This document shows positions 36,107 through 45,284 of a DNA stretch of 64,000 bases, piece by piece (position 1 is the stretch's first letter; every line of letters begins with the position of its first letter). The DNA is from Anaerotignum sp. (lineage in GTDB: Bacteria; Bacillota; Clostridia; Lachnospirales; Anaerotignaceae). A program made the translations under genes and the position numbers. The notes under the pieces are model-generated. The model was not told where the DNA came from and did not search any database. It was given only the letters and a program-made list of their open reading frames with translations. The stretch lies in contig JAHHTW010000007.1 of the NCBI GenBank assembly GCA_020024265.1, positions 19,056 through 83,055 of the forward strand. Direction: 5' to 3'.

Positions 36107-37428
36107 GTACAAGAGATTTGATCATGATGGCATTACGCAACCTCTGGAAACGTAAGCTTCGTACCTTTCTGACCGTATTGGGCGTGGTGATTGGTACAAC
36201 CTCCATTGTGGTTATGGTATCCATTGGGCTTGGTATGAATGAAAGCTTCAAAAATCAAATTGAAGAATGGGGCAACCTTCAGGTTATTGAAGTCAGATCC
36301 AACTCAGGTAATATGGGCATGATGATGGATGCAGGTGGTGGTGCACAAAAACCACAAAACAAAAAAGCAGTATTGGATCAGAAAACATTAGAAGAATTCA
36401 AGCAATTACCCTATGTAGAGGCAGTTTCCCCAGTGATGAACGGAGATTATCAGCTGGTGTGCGGCAAATATGTAGGATATGCGAACTTTATCGGGATTGA
36501 TCCTGCTGCAATGGAAGCGCTTGGTTATAAAACGGAAGAAGGTCGTTTGCTTACTGCAGAAGATAAGAGCGGTTTGGTGGTAGGGCGAGATGTTGCACAG
36601 GATTTGAGAAATCCGAAATTAAGCTGGGAAATGCAAATGCAGGCAGGACCGCCGGAAGTTGATTTGATGAATGATAAAGTGATGATTACGTATGATTGGA
36701 GCCATGGCACAAGAGATGCGGATAAATCTATCAAACCAATCAAAACAAATGTTGTTGGTGTTATGCCCAGTGGTGGTGGCAATGGATATACCGTTGTCAT
36801 GCCTTTGGCACAGATGCAAAAAATAGAAAAAGAAGTTGATGCATGGTATAAGAAGCAGGGTATGGAGAACACTGATAGAAAACAGAAAAAGGGTGTTTAC
36901 AACGAAGCCGCTGTAAAGGTAGCAAATATCAATGAAGTACAAAATGTACAGCAAAAGATCAAAGATATGGGCTTTCAGGCATATAGCTTGACAGATGAAC
37001 TTGATGCAATGAAGGAAACAACCAAAATGCTGCGTATTGTATTGGGTGCGATTGGCGCAGTATCACTGATTGTTGCAGCAATTGGTATTACCAATACCAT
37101 GGTTATGGCAATTTATGAACGCACCAGAGAAATTGGTGTGATGAAAGTCATTGGTGCATCTTTACGTGATATCAAATTATTGTTTTTGACAGAAGCGGCA
37201 TTCATAGGCTTTGCCGGTGGTGTGGCAGGTACTGTGATCAGCTTTATTATGTCAAAGATCGTCAATTTTGTGGCAGCACAGCAGGCAAGTGATATGATGT
37301 CTGTCATTCCGATTTGGCTTTATTTGGCAGCAATCGCTTTTGCAACAGTGATTGGTGTTTTGTCTGGATATCTTCCGGCGCAGCGGGCAATGAAGCTGAG
37401 TGCTTTGGCAGCAATCAAAACAGAATAA
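36103..37428 (+). CDS. ABC transporter permease, MacB/FtsX family
   Basis: 441 aa. N-terminal membrane helix after a basic stretch (LRNLWKRKLRTFLTVLGVVIGTTSIVVMVSIGLG), a large MacB-type periplasmic-core-like domain (about residues 45-290), and three C-terminal helices with ERTREIGVMKVIGASLRDI and SGYLPAQRAMKLSALAAIKTE. These mechanotransmission exporters often work on peptides or lipoproteins. Third gene of the ATPase / CARDB / permease operon. Confidence 0.93.
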   Translation: MSTRDLIMMALRNLWKRKLRTFLTVLGVVIGTTSIVVMVSIGLGMNESFKNQIEEWGNLQVIEVRSNSGNMGMMMDAGGGAQKPQNKKAVLDQKTLEEFKQLPYVEAVSPVMNGDYQLVCGKYVGYANFIGIDPAAMEALGYKTEEGRLLTAEDKSGLVVGRDVAQDLRNPKLSWEMQMQAGPPEVDLMNDKVMITYDWSHGTRDADKSIKPIKTNVVGVMPSGGGNGYTVVMPLAQMQKIEKEVDAWYKKQGMENTDRKQKKGVYNEAAVKVANINEVQNVQQKIKDMGFQAYSLTDELDAMKETTKMLRIVLGAIGAVSLIVAAIGITNTMVMAIYERTREIGVMKVIGASLRDIKLLFLTEAAFIGFAGGVAGTVISFIMSKIVNFVAAQQASDMMSVIPIWLYLAAIAFATVIGVLSGYLPAQRAMKLSALAAIKTE

Positions 37429-37450
37429 AATAATATTGGTATATGAGATC

Positions 37451-37496
37451 AAAAACAGCGATGGTATTTTTAACAAAAACTGTCGCTGTTTTTTTC
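37451..37496 (+). terminator. Intrinsic terminator of the MacB-like operon
   Basis: 11-bp stem AAAAACAGCGA / TCGCTGTTTTT (37451-37461 with 37483-37493), T run to 37496. Confidence 0.88.
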
Positions 37497-37560
37497 TGTG
37501 TAATGGGGCATACAAAGAGAGAAGGTCATATTTTGACAATCAGATGGAGAGGTGAAAGGG

Positions 37561-38217
37561 ATGCTTGAGGCAGCAGCTGCGCCCGTTGTGATATTGCTGT
37601 TTTATTTTTATATACGTGATCAATATGAGAAAGAGCCATGGGGGTTGTTGGTATGGGGGGGTTTATGCGGGATCTATGCCGCATTTGTGATTTATGGTGT
37701 AGGGCTTTGGCTGGAGGGATGGATTGTTCACAGAGAAACGCCATTGTATACGTCTTTTGTCAGTGCAGCATTGGTGGAGGAGGGCATAAAGTTCCTGTTT
37801 CTTTATAGCTTTATTGTACACAACCCTCATTGCAATGAACCATTTGATTGTGTGGTATATAGCGTATTTGTATCTTTGGGTTTTGCCGGTATTGAAAATA
37901 TGGCTTATGTTACAGACCCATATTGGGGCGGTATCGAAACAGCAATATCACGTGCTGTGATCTCTGTGCCGGGACATGGGATGTTTGGTGTGCAGATGGG
38001 ATATCATGCGGCAAAATATCGTTTCTGGAACAAGAAGTATGGTATGCTGGCAGCATTTGTGCTAGCTTGGCTGTGGCATGGTTTTTATAACTATTTCCTG
38101 CTTGTGAAGTGGCAGTGGGCATATATTTGTTTTGGGCTTTGGTTTGTATGCTTGGTGCTACTAAGCCATAAACAGATACAGTATTTGCTTTTACACTCTC
38201 CGTTTCGTAAAGTGTAG
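37561..38217 (+). CDS. PrsW-family intramembrane metalloprotease
   Basis: 218 aa, about seven to eight hydrophobic segments. Family motifs: ALVEEGIKFLFLY (EExxK), GFAGIENMAYV (the second Glu-Asn motif), and His residues in GHGMFGVQMGYH and LWHGFYNY. PrsW cleaves anti-sigma factor RsiW in Bacillus and has relatives in many spore formers. AGAGGTGA ends 6 bases before ATG 37561; a GTG three codons earlier lies inside that site. Confidence 0.87.
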   Translation: MLEAAAAPVVILLFYFYIRDQYEKEPWGLLVWGGLCGIYAAFVIYGVGLWLEGWIVHRETPLYTSFVSAALVEEGIKFLFLYSFIVHNPHCNEPFDCVVYSVFVSLGFAGIENMAYVTDPYWGGIETAISRAVISVPGHGMFGVQMGYHAAKYRFWNKKYGMLAAFVLAWLWHGFYNYFLLVKWQWAYICFGLWFVCLVLLSHKQIQYLLLHSPFRKV

Positions 38218-38549
38218 TAGATGGGATTGGAAAAAACACACATCTTTCAGCATACTGGATGCACATATATTCTGTGCCCTTACGCAAAAAACAGGACATA
38301 AAAATCGGTTGTAAAGTATGCCAAAGTATCATAAAAATAGAAAAAGATGCGGAAAATACAAAACCGGAATTTGTGCAGTATGGATGTAAAATTTATTTTA
38401 TGGATGGAAATAGGGTTGAAAAATCATAAAAAACACGTTATACTAATATCAGGTGCCGTTGTACAAATTTGTGATAAAATGGGTTCATTGCTTTGTGCGA
38501 TTGCGCCGAAAGCGGCAGAGGAATCAGGGAAATAAGCGGAGGGAAAAAC
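38218..38549. promoter_or_regulatory. Intergenic region with a SigA-type promoter for the Nudix gene
   Basis: Mostly featureless AT-rich sequence; the promoter is TTGAAA (38416-38421), 17-base spacer, TATACT (38439-38444). The remaining ~100 bases to the Nudix start hold no recognised structure. Confidence 0.65.
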
Positions 38550-39014
38550 GTGGTCGAAGCAGTCAGTTGCGGAGGCATTGTCATTTACAAATGGAAAATC
38601 CTCCTGCTCTATAAAAATCAAAATGGCAGATATATGGGATGGGTATTGCCCAAAGGTACGGTAGAAGAAAATGAAACATACCGACAGACTGCTTTGCGTG
38701 AAGTCAAGGAGGAGTCTGGTGCCAGTGGCGAAATTATCAAATATGTTGGAAAAACACAGTACACCTTTAAGGGCGGCGAAGATATTGTAAATAAAACCGT
38801 GCACTGGTATTTGATGAGTGCCAATTCTTTTTATTGTAAGCCTCAGAGCGAGGAGTATTTTGCAGATGCCGGCTTTTATAAATTTCATGAGGCATATCAT
38901 TTGTTAAAGTTCAATGATGAGCGGCAAATTTTGAAAAAGGCGTACTATGAATACAGTGAAATGCGTAAAAACAAAGAGTTTTTGAAACATAAATTTATGC
39001 AGAATAAAAAATGA
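38550..39014 (+). CDS. Nudix hydrolase
   Basis: 154 aa. The Nudix box is complete: GTVEENETYRQTALREVKEE followed by SG (Gx5Ex7REUxEExGU). It hydrolyses nucleoside-diphosphate-linked substrates; the exact one is unknown. The GTG start follows GGAGGG by 6 bases; the upstream open frame has no site. Its stop overlaps the following gene's open frame. Confidence 0.92.
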   Translation: MVEAVSCGGIVIYKWKILLLYKNQNGRYMGWVLPKGTVEENETYRQTALREVKEESGASGEIIKYVGKTQYTFKGGEDIVNKTVHWYLMSANSFYCKPQSEEYFADAGFYKFHEAYHLLKFNDERQILKKAYYEYSEMRKNKEFLKHKFMQNKK

Positions 39015-39028
39015 AGGAGAGAATGGTA

Positions 39029-39334
39029 ATGAAAAAATATTTTGAAGTAAAACCCTCTTTGGATGATTGGAAGGATAGAATGGTAATCCTGCAAGATCGT
39101 GACAACAAAAAAGGCATTTTTGCATTGATTGCAATTGCGGTAGCTGTATTGGCTTTGGCAGCTGTTGCAGTGGTATATCTGATGAAAACAAAAATGCAGG
39201 ACGAATACGATGAAGATTGGGATTATGACTGGGATGATCTGGATGATGAATGTTTCGATGACGAATGCGATGATGAAACTTGCTGCTGTACAGATCGTGA
39301 TGTAGATGATTCTGTAAAAGTAGAACAGGTATAA
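39029..39334 (+). CDS. Small membrane protein with acidic Asp/Cys-rich tail
   Basis: 101 aa. Basic N terminus (KKYFEVKPSLDDWKDRMVIL), one membrane helix (IFALIAIAVAVLALAAVAVVYLM), then a very acidic tail (DEYDEDWDYDWDDLDDE) with five Cys in ECFDDECDDETCCC. This could bind metal. AAGGAG ends 9 bases before ATG 39029. It is downstream of the Nudix gene, probably in the same operon. No family recognised. Confidence 0.75.
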   Translation: MKKYFEVKPSLDDWKDRMVILQDRDNKKGIFALIAIAVAVLALAAVAVVYLMKTKMQDEYDEDWDYDWDDLDDECFDDECDDETCCCTDRDVDDSVKVEQV

Positions 39335-39361
39335 TTCGGCATACACAAAAGAAAATGATGC

Positions 39362-39417
39362 AAGGCTGATGCTGGAGAGGTAACGAAGATATGCTGCATT
39401 TCCAGTGTCGGCTTTTT
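39362..39417 (+). terminator. Terminator before the cggR operon
   Basis: Continuous 15-bp stem AAGGCTGATGCTGGA / TCCAGTGTCGGCTTT (39362-39376 with 39401-39415, several G-T wobbles), 24-base loop and T run. Confidence 0.7.
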
Positions 39418-39428
39418 TATAAATTCAG

Positions 39429-39465
39429 TGGGACGAAAATGCATACATTGGGTCAAAATATGACC
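39429..39465 (+). promoter_or_regulatory. CggR-like operator (two half-sites 20 bases apart)
   Basis: TGGGAC (39429) and TGGGTC (39449) are spaced exactly 20 bases. Each is followed by an A-rich gap and a TG(A/C)-type end (TGCA, TGAC). The Bacillus CggR operator is two direct CGGGACN6TGTC units separated by 4 bases, also a 20-base period. The second unit is a near palindrome, GGTCAAAATATGACC. It lies 16 bases before cggR, so autoregulation is likely. Confidence 0.6.
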
Positions 39466-39480
39466 TGTGAGGTGAGGAAA

Positions 39481-40509
39481 ATGAGAGAACAATTACAATT
39501 GGTCAGGAAAATTGTTCCGGATATGGCAGATGAACTCGTAAAGCGTTATCGTATTCTGAAAACAGTAAAGCTGTTGGAGCCATGTGGCAGAAGGCTGGTT
39601 GTACTGTCTATGGGCATGACAGAACGTACGGTGCGTGGGGAAATTGAAAAATTGAATGCACAAGGTCTGGTGAAGGTAACCAAAACAGGAATGTCTGTAA
39701 CAGAGGATGGGTTTCTGGTTTTGGAGCGGCTCAAGCCATTGTTTGCAGAATTGACAGGGCTTTCGGATTTGGAAAGCCGCATTTGCGATTTGCTGGGTGC
39801 GCGTAGTGTATTGCTGGCACAGGGGGATTATGATGAAAGCGAGCGCACAAAAAAGGAAATGGCGCAAATGGGAGTACGTTTGCTGCTGGATACCATGCGT
39901 AAGAGCAGTCGGATTGCCATTACAGGTGGTACCACCATGGCTGCACTGGTAGAAGCAATGCCCGATGCAGCGGCACATCATGCAGAAATGGTACTTCCTG
40001 CACGAGGCAGTGTAGGCAGAAAGCTGGAATTACAGGCAGATACATTGGCAGCCAGGCTGGCAGAAAAAATCGGTGCAGAATACCGTATGCTGCATTTGCC
40101 CGATAATCTCAGCCCGATTATATTGAACGAAATGAAGAAAGAACCGGAAATTGCAGAAACCATTGAAGAATTGAAACGTGTAGACATATTGCTTCTGGGT
40201 GTGGGAGATGCTATGGAAATGGCAGAAAAACGCCGCCTAGATGCCGCAACCTGTCAGATGCTCAGAGAAAAACATGCGGCTGCTGAGGCATGTGGATATT
40301 ATTTCGATCATTCTGGTCAGGTGGTGTATGAAACAAATTCTATAGGCATTGATTTTCGTACCGTACAGCACATGCAACGGGTGATTGTTTCTGCCGGCGG
40401 TAAGAAAAAAGCAGCCAGCTTGTTGGCGCTGAGCAAGAGTATGACAAATGCGGTTTTCATATTGGATGAGGGCTCCGCATTGGAGATGCTGAAACTTGCG
40501 GAGGGATAA
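39481..40509 (+). CDS. cggR: Central glycolytic genes regulator CggR (SorC family)
   Basis: 342 aa. An N-terminal winged HTH (residues ~15-75, including GRRLVVLSMGMTERTVRGEIEKL) precedes a SorC-type sugar-binding domain that senses fructose-1,6-bisphosphate; phosphosugar contacts are probable in AITGGTTMAAL and VLPARGSVGRKLELQ. Start 39481 follows GAGGTGAGG. It is the first gene of a glycolytic operon, as in Bacillus, but the gapA gene that normally follows is absent here. Confidence 0.93.
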   Translation: MREQLQLVRKIVPDMADELVKRYRILKTVKLLEPCGRRLVVLSMGMTERTVRGEIEKLNAQGLVKVTKTGMSVTEDGFLVLERLKPLFAELTGLSDLESRICDLLGARSVLLAQGDYDESERTKKEMAQMGVRLLLDTMRKSSRIAITGGTTMAALVEAMPDAAAHHAEMVLPARGSVGRKLELQADTLAARLAEKIGAEYRMLHLPDNLSPIILNEMKKEPEIAETIEELKRVDILLLGVGDAMEMAEKRRLDAATCQMLREKHAAAEACGYYFDHSGQVVYETNSIGIDFRTVQHMQRVIVSAGGKKKAASLLALSKSMTNAVFILDEGSALEMLKLAEG

Positions 40510-40650
40510 AATAAGCGGTATAATAAATAAACGGTGTTGCACAAATGTCTTTTGTGTGTGGCTGTTTTCAAATGATGCATTGGTAAGTCTTATATTCGTG
40601 TCCTAAATATTGTAAAAACGATAGTACGGATAAGAGAGAGGAGCAGATTT

Positions 40651-41844
40651 ATGTTACAGAAAAAGACAGTAGATGATTTACAGGTAAAGGGTAAAAAGGT
40701 ATTGGTACGCTGTGATTTCAATGTGCCCTTGCAAGATGGTGTCATTACAGATGAAAATAGAATTACAGCAGTATTGCCTACCATTGAAAAATTGCATAAA
40801 GACGGCGCAAAACTGATTCTTTGCTCTCATATGGGTAAGCCTAAGGGAGAGCCAAAGCCTGAATTGTCTTTGGCACCTGTTGCAAAAAGACTCTCTGAAC
40901 TGCTTGGTCAAGAGGTTATTTTTGCAAAGGATGACAATGTTGTAGGGGAAAATGCAAAAAATGCAGTTGCAAATATGAAAGATGGCGACATCGTATTGTT
41001 GGAAAATACACGTTATCGTAAGGAAGAAACAAAGAACGAGGAAAGCTTTAGCAAAGAGCTTGCTTCTTTGGCAGATATTTTTGTCAATGATGCATTTGGT
41101 ACCAGCCATAGAGCGCATTGTTCTACCGTTGGTGTGACGCAGTTTGTTTCAGAGTCCGCAGTTGGCTATTTGATGCAGAAGGAAATTGAATTTTTGGGCA
41201 ATGCGGTCAATCATCCCGAACACCCCTTTGTTGCAATTCTGGGCGGTTCCAAAGTGTCGGATAAAATCAATGTGATCAATCATTTGCTGGATAAGGTAGA
41301 TACTTTGATCATTGGCGGTGGTATGGCATATACATTTGCAGTGGCAAAAGGCGGACGTGTCGGCGAATCCCTGTTGGAGTTGGATAAAGTAGAATATGCA
41401 AAGGAAATGATGGAAAAGGCAGTAGCCAAGAATGTCAATCTGTTGCTTCCGGTAGATACTGTAGTGACAAGAGAATTTAAGAATGATACCGAATACCAAA
41501 CGGTGCCAACAGGTGAAATTCCAGATGGCTGGATGGGTTTGGATATTGGTGAGAAAACAAGAAAAATGTTTGCAGAAGCAATTCGGGATGCAAAAACGGT
41601 TGTATGGAATGGTCCTATGGGCGTATTTGAATTTGAAAATTTCGCAAAGGGCACAAAAGCAGTTGCACAGGCAATGGCTGACATTCAGGCAACGACGATC
41701 ATTGGCGGTGGCGATTCCGCAGCAGCAGTCAATCAGCTGGGATATGGGGATAAAATGACACATATTTCTACCGGTGGCGGTGCTTCATTGGAATTTTTGG
41801 AAGGCAAAGAGCTTCCGGGTGTTGCGGCAGTACAGGATCGGTAA
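40651..41844 (+). CDS. pgk: Phosphoglycerate kinase
   Basis: 397 aa, standard length. Signatures: KKVLVRCDFNVPLQDG (substrate binding), SHMGKPKGE, FGTSHRAHCSTVG and the nucleotide-binding GGSKVSDKI plus GGGDSAAAV near the C terminus. Converts 1,3-bisphosphoglycerate and ADP to 3-phosphoglycerate and ATP. GAGAGAGGAG ribosome site. A 140-base gap after cggR contains no gapA and no clear second operator. Confidence 0.97.
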   Translation: MLQKKTVDDLQVKGKKVLVRCDFNVPLQDGVITDENRITAVLPTIEKLHKDGAKLILCSHMGKPKGEPKPELSLAPVAKRLSELLGQEVIFAKDDNVVGENAKNAVANMKDGDIVLLENTRYRKEETKNEESFSKELASLADIFVNDAFGTSHRAHCSTVGVTQFVSESAVGYLMQKEIEFLGNAVNHPEHPFVAILGGSKVSDKINVINHLLDKVDTLIIGGGMAYTFAVAKGGRVGESLLELDKVEYAKEMMEKAVAKNVNLLLPVDTVVTREFKNDTEYQTVPTGEIPDGWMGLDIGEKTRKMFAEAIRDAKTVVWNGPMGVFEFENFAKGTKAVAQAMADIQATTIIGGGDSAAAVNQLGYGDKMTHISTGGGASLEFLEGKELPGVAAVQDR

Positions 41845-41939
41845 GGGAAAATTCAGAATATATACAAAAAAGGAAAAATAATTTTTGTTTTGTATATGTT
41901 TCTATGAAAGGAATGCTTAATTTTGGTGGGAGAAGAAAA

Positions 41940-42803
41940 ATGAAACGTTTATTGACACTTTGTATGACCATAATTTGTGCAATGGGAATGTCTTTTACAG
42001 TATATGCAGACGAACCCAAACAGGAGAGCGAAGCACAGATGGAATATATTGAACCAACAGAATATATTCCTGTATTGATGTATCATCATTTCATCAGAAG
42101 TGATGTAGATGCCGGAAATGGCGTGACCATGAGTAAGAATGATTTGGAAGAAGATATCGCATATTTTGTAGAACAGGGCTACCATATTATTTCTTTGGAG
42201 GAATTGGATGAGATTCTAGCAAAGGAAGAAAAAAGAAAAGACCCAGATGGGGATAACGGACTGGATTTGCATGTCAAATATATGTGCATTACCATGGATG
42301 ATGGATATTTCAGTAACTATTTGCATGCATATCCTGTATTTCGCCAATACAATGTACCTGCATCCATTTTTTTGATTACAGATAGTGTGACCAATCAAAC
42401 AGGGGTCAAAAAATTGACATGGGAGCATGTCAAAGAGATGGCAAAAAACAGTAGAGTTCGTGTGTATAATCACACCGCTAATCATGTACCAGCAGATCAA
42501 ACAACAACAGAGGACTTTGTAGATGCTGCATTGGCAGCAGAGGAGGCTTTGGATGAACGTGTGGCTGGACAACGTTCACGTACCAAGGCATTGGCATTCC
42601 CCAATGGCAAAAGTACCCCTGAAATCAGAGAAGCATTGCTGGATGAAGGTTTTTCCATGCTCTTTACCGTTGAACAAAATGTAATCAATCGTGATACAAC
42701 AAGAGATGCCATTCCTCGTATTATGATATCCTCAGGTCTGACCGGTGAGGAAGTTGTGAAAAAAATTGAGCAGACTGCAAGTCGTACCATGTCACAGAAA
42801 TAA
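41940..42803 (+). CDS. Secreted polysaccharide deacetylase (NodB/CE4)
   Basis: 287 aa. Signal peptide MKRLLTLCMTIICAMGMSFTVYA ends near residue 23. The CE4 domain shows MYHHF, the DD motif in CITMDDGYFSNY, and the HTANH metal motif in VYNHTANHVPA; later ALAFPNGK. It removes acyl groups from peptidoglycan or another glycan outside the cell. It is encoded between pgk and tpiA, in the middle of a glycolytic cluster. ATG 41940 has GGGAG upstream; the earlier ATG at 41904 would spoil the signal peptide. Confidence 0.9.
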   Translation: MKRLLTLCMTIICAMGMSFTVYADEPKQESEAQMEYIEPTEYIPVLMYHHFIRSDVDAGNGVTMSKNDLEEDIAYFVEQGYHIISLEELDEILAKEEKRKDPDGDNGLDLHVKYMCITMDDGYFSNYLHAYPVFRQYNVPASIFLITDSVTNQTGVKKLTWEHVKEMAKNSRVRVYNHTANHVPADQTTTEDFVDAALAAEEALDERVAGQRSRTKALAFPNGKSTPEIREALLDEGFSMLFTVEQNVINRDTTRDAIPRIMISSGLTGEEVVKKIEQTASRTMSQK

Positions 42804-42837
42804 ATAACTTGTAGTACAGGAAGGAGAATATGCGGAT

Positions 42838-43584
42838 ATGAGAAAGAAAATTGTTGCAGGCAATTGGAAAATGAATAAAACCCCGCAAGAAGCCAAGCAG
42901 TTGTGTGAAATACTGAAAGATAAGGTGGATACCACAGAGGTAGATGTCGTATTTTGTGTGCCGTTTGTAGACCTATATCCTGTTTTGGAGGCAGTAAAGG
43001 GAAGCAATATTGCAGTTGGTGCAGAAAATATGCACTTTGCAGAAAATGGTGCTTATACAGGCGAGATCTCTGCTGCAATGCTCAAAGAAATGGGTGTCAA
43101 ATATGTGGTATTGGGACATTCTGAACGCAGAGAATATTTTGGCGAAACAAATGAAACGGTCAATCAAAAAGTAAAAACAGCATTGGAACACAATTTGTTG
43201 CCGATTCTGTGTTGTGGGGAAACCTTGGAGCAGAGAGAGGCAAATATTACCGTGGAATGGGTACGCATGCAAGTAAAGTGTGGGTTGTTTGGCATTGGTG
43301 CAGAGGATGCAAAAAAAGTAACCATTGCCTATGAACCTATTTGGGCGATTGGTACTGGTAAAACAGCAACCTCTGTACAAGCGCAGGAAGTATGTGCTGC
43401 CATTCGTCAGGTGTTGGCAGAAATGTATGACCAAAGCGTTGCAGATGCGGTGCGTATACAATATGGCGGCAGTGTCAACGCAAAGAATGCGGCAGAGCTT
43501 TTTGCTATGGCAGACATTGATGGTGGATTGGTTGGCGGTGCGAGCCTGAAGGAGGAATTTGCAGATATTGTAAATTATAAATAA
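42838..43584 (+). CDS. tpiA: Triosephosphate isomerase
   Basis: 248 aa. Catalytic features: NWKMNK (Lys), VLGHSERREYF (His), and the Glu in AYEPIWAIGTGKTA; phosphate loop GGSVN...GGLVGGASL. Interconverts DHAP and glyceraldehyde-3-phosphate. GGAGAATATGCGGAT upstream. Cytosolic glycolytic enzyme in operon with pgk and gpmI. Confidence 0.98.
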   Translation: MRKKIVAGNWKMNKTPQEAKQLCEILKDKVDTTEVDVVFCVPFVDLYPVLEAVKGSNIAVGAENMHFAENGAYTGEISAAMLKEMGVKYVVLGHSERREYFGETNETVNQKVKTALEHNLLPILCCGETLEQREANITVEWVRMQVKCGLFGIGAEDAKKVTIAYEPIWAIGTGKTATSVQAQEVCAAIRQVLAEMYDQSVADAVRIQYGGSVNAKNAAELFAMADIDGGLVGGASLKEEFADIVNYK

Positions 43585-43626
43585 TCAATCAAAATAACAA
43601 TTACAATGCCAAAGTGGAGGCAAGAG

Positions 43627-45177
43627 ATGATGGAAAAAAAGACAACGGTACTGATGATTTTAGACGGATTCGGTATCAATGAAAGACAGGAAGGCAATGC
43701 GATATTCCATGCAAAAACCCCTGTGTTGGATAGTTTGTACGCAAAATATCCACATGTCAAAGGATATGCGAGCGGACGTGCAGTGGGATTGCCGGAAGGA
43801 CAGATGGGTAACTCCGAAGTAGGGCATTTGAATATTGGCGCCGGACGTATTGTATATCAGGAATTGACCAGAATTACAAAATCCATCGAAGATGGTGATT
43901 TTTTTGAAAATCCGGCTTTGATGAATGCAGTTGGGCATTGTCAAAAGAATGGATCGGCGCTGCATTTGTACGGCTTGCTGTCTGATGGCGGTGTGCATAG
44001 CCATAATACGCATCTTTACGCACTGCTTCAGCTGGCAAAGCGCAATCATTTGGAAAATGTGTATGTGCATTGCTTTTTGGATGGCAGAGATACCCCGCCC
44101 AGCTCTGGTGTGACATATATTGCACAACTGGAAGAAAAAATGCGTGAAATTGGAGTAGGGCGGATTGCTTCTGTAATGGGTCGCTATTATGCTATGGACA
44201 GAGATAAACGGTGGGAACGTGTTCAGGAAGCATATCAGGCGATGGTATTGGGCAGAGGTGAAACAGCACAGGATGCACTGGGCTGCATACAGAAATCGTA
44301 TGAAAATGGTAAGACAGATGAGTTTGTTGTTCCAACCGTGATTGTGGATGAACAAGGGCAGGCAGTTGGCAAAATCAAAGATCATGATGCAGTCATTTTT
44401 TATAATTTCCGTCCGGATCGTGCAAGAGAAATTACAAGAGCAATGTGCGATCCACAGTTTGAGGGGTTTGAAAGGGCGTATGTACCACAGGACTTGAAGT
44501 ATATCTGCTTTACGGAATATGATGCAACCATTGCCAATAAAGAAGTGGCATTTTTACCCCAGCGTTTGACAAATACATTGGGAGAATATATTTCTTCTTT
44601 GGGCTTAAAGCAGCTTCGTACCGCAGAAACAGAAAAATATGCACATGTAACATTTTTCTTGAATGGCGGTGTGGAAGAACCAAACCCCAATGAAGATCGC
44701 TGGTTGGTACCCTCACCTAAGGTTGCAACCTATGATATGAAGCCGGAAATGAGTGCTGTAGAGGTTACAGACGGGTTGGTGAAGGCTTTGCACTCCAGAG
44801 CATATGATTTGATCATTGTAAACTATGCAAATTCTGATATGGTAGGGCATACCGGTATTATGGAAGCAGCAGAAAAGGCAGTAGAAACAGTGGATACCTG
44901 TATTGGTCGTGTCGTAGAGGCTTTGCTTTCTGTGCAAGGCAAGATGTTTATTTGTGCAGACCATGGCAATAGTGATCAGATGATTGACTATATCACAGGA
45001 GAACCTTTTACCGCACATACCACCAATCCGGTTCCCTTTATTTTGGTCAATGAAACAGATGGTGTAGGGCTCAAAGAAGGCGGTAAGCTGGCTGATATTG
45101 CACCAACACTTTTAGAAATGATGGGATTGGAGCAGCCAAAAGAAATGACAGGGGAAAGCCTGTTGATAGGAAAATAA
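43627..45177 (+). CDS. gpmI: Phosphoglycerate mutase, 2,3-bisphosphoglycerate-independent
   Basis: 516 aa alkaline-phosphatase-superfamily enzyme. Metal ligands VLMILDGFG (Asp), the phosphoserine in QMGNSEVGHLNIG near residue 62, GRDTPPSSG, RPDRAREIT, and C-terminal FICADHGNSDQM plus AHTTNPVPFI. GTGGAGG ends 6 bases before ATG 43627. Interconverts 3- and 2-phosphoglycerate. Confidence 0.98.
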   Translation: MMEKKTTVLMILDGFGINERQEGNAIFHAKTPVLDSLYAKYPHVKGYASGRAVGLPEGQMGNSEVGHLNIGAGRIVYQELTRITKSIEDGDFFENPALMNAVGHCQKNGSALHLYGLLSDGGVHSHNTHLYALLQLAKRNHLENVYVHCFLDGRDTPPSSGVTYIAQLEEKMREIGVGRIASVMGRYYAMDRDKRWERVQEAYQAMVLGRGETAQDALGCIQKSYENGKTDEFVVPTVIVDEQGQAVGKIKDHDAVIFYNFRPDRAREITRAMCDPQFEGFERAYVPQDLKYICFTEYDATIANKEVAFLPQRLTNTLGEYISSLGLKQLRTAETEKYAHVTFFLNGGVEEPNPNEDRWLVPSPKVATYDMKPEMSAVEVTDGLVKALHSRAYDLIIVNYANSDMVGHTGIMEAAEKAVETVDTCIGRVVEALLSVQGKMFICADHGNSDQMIDYITGEPFTAHTTNPVPFILVNETDGVGLKEGGKLADIAPTLLEMMGLEQPKEMTGESLLIGK

Positions 45178-45284
45178 CAGAAATACAAATGTAAGAGATG
45201 TCTTATTTTTGTAAATAAGAAATTACCCAAAATAGAAAAAAGGTATGCTTGTATCAAGCAATGAGTCAAAGGAGGAATCAAATC

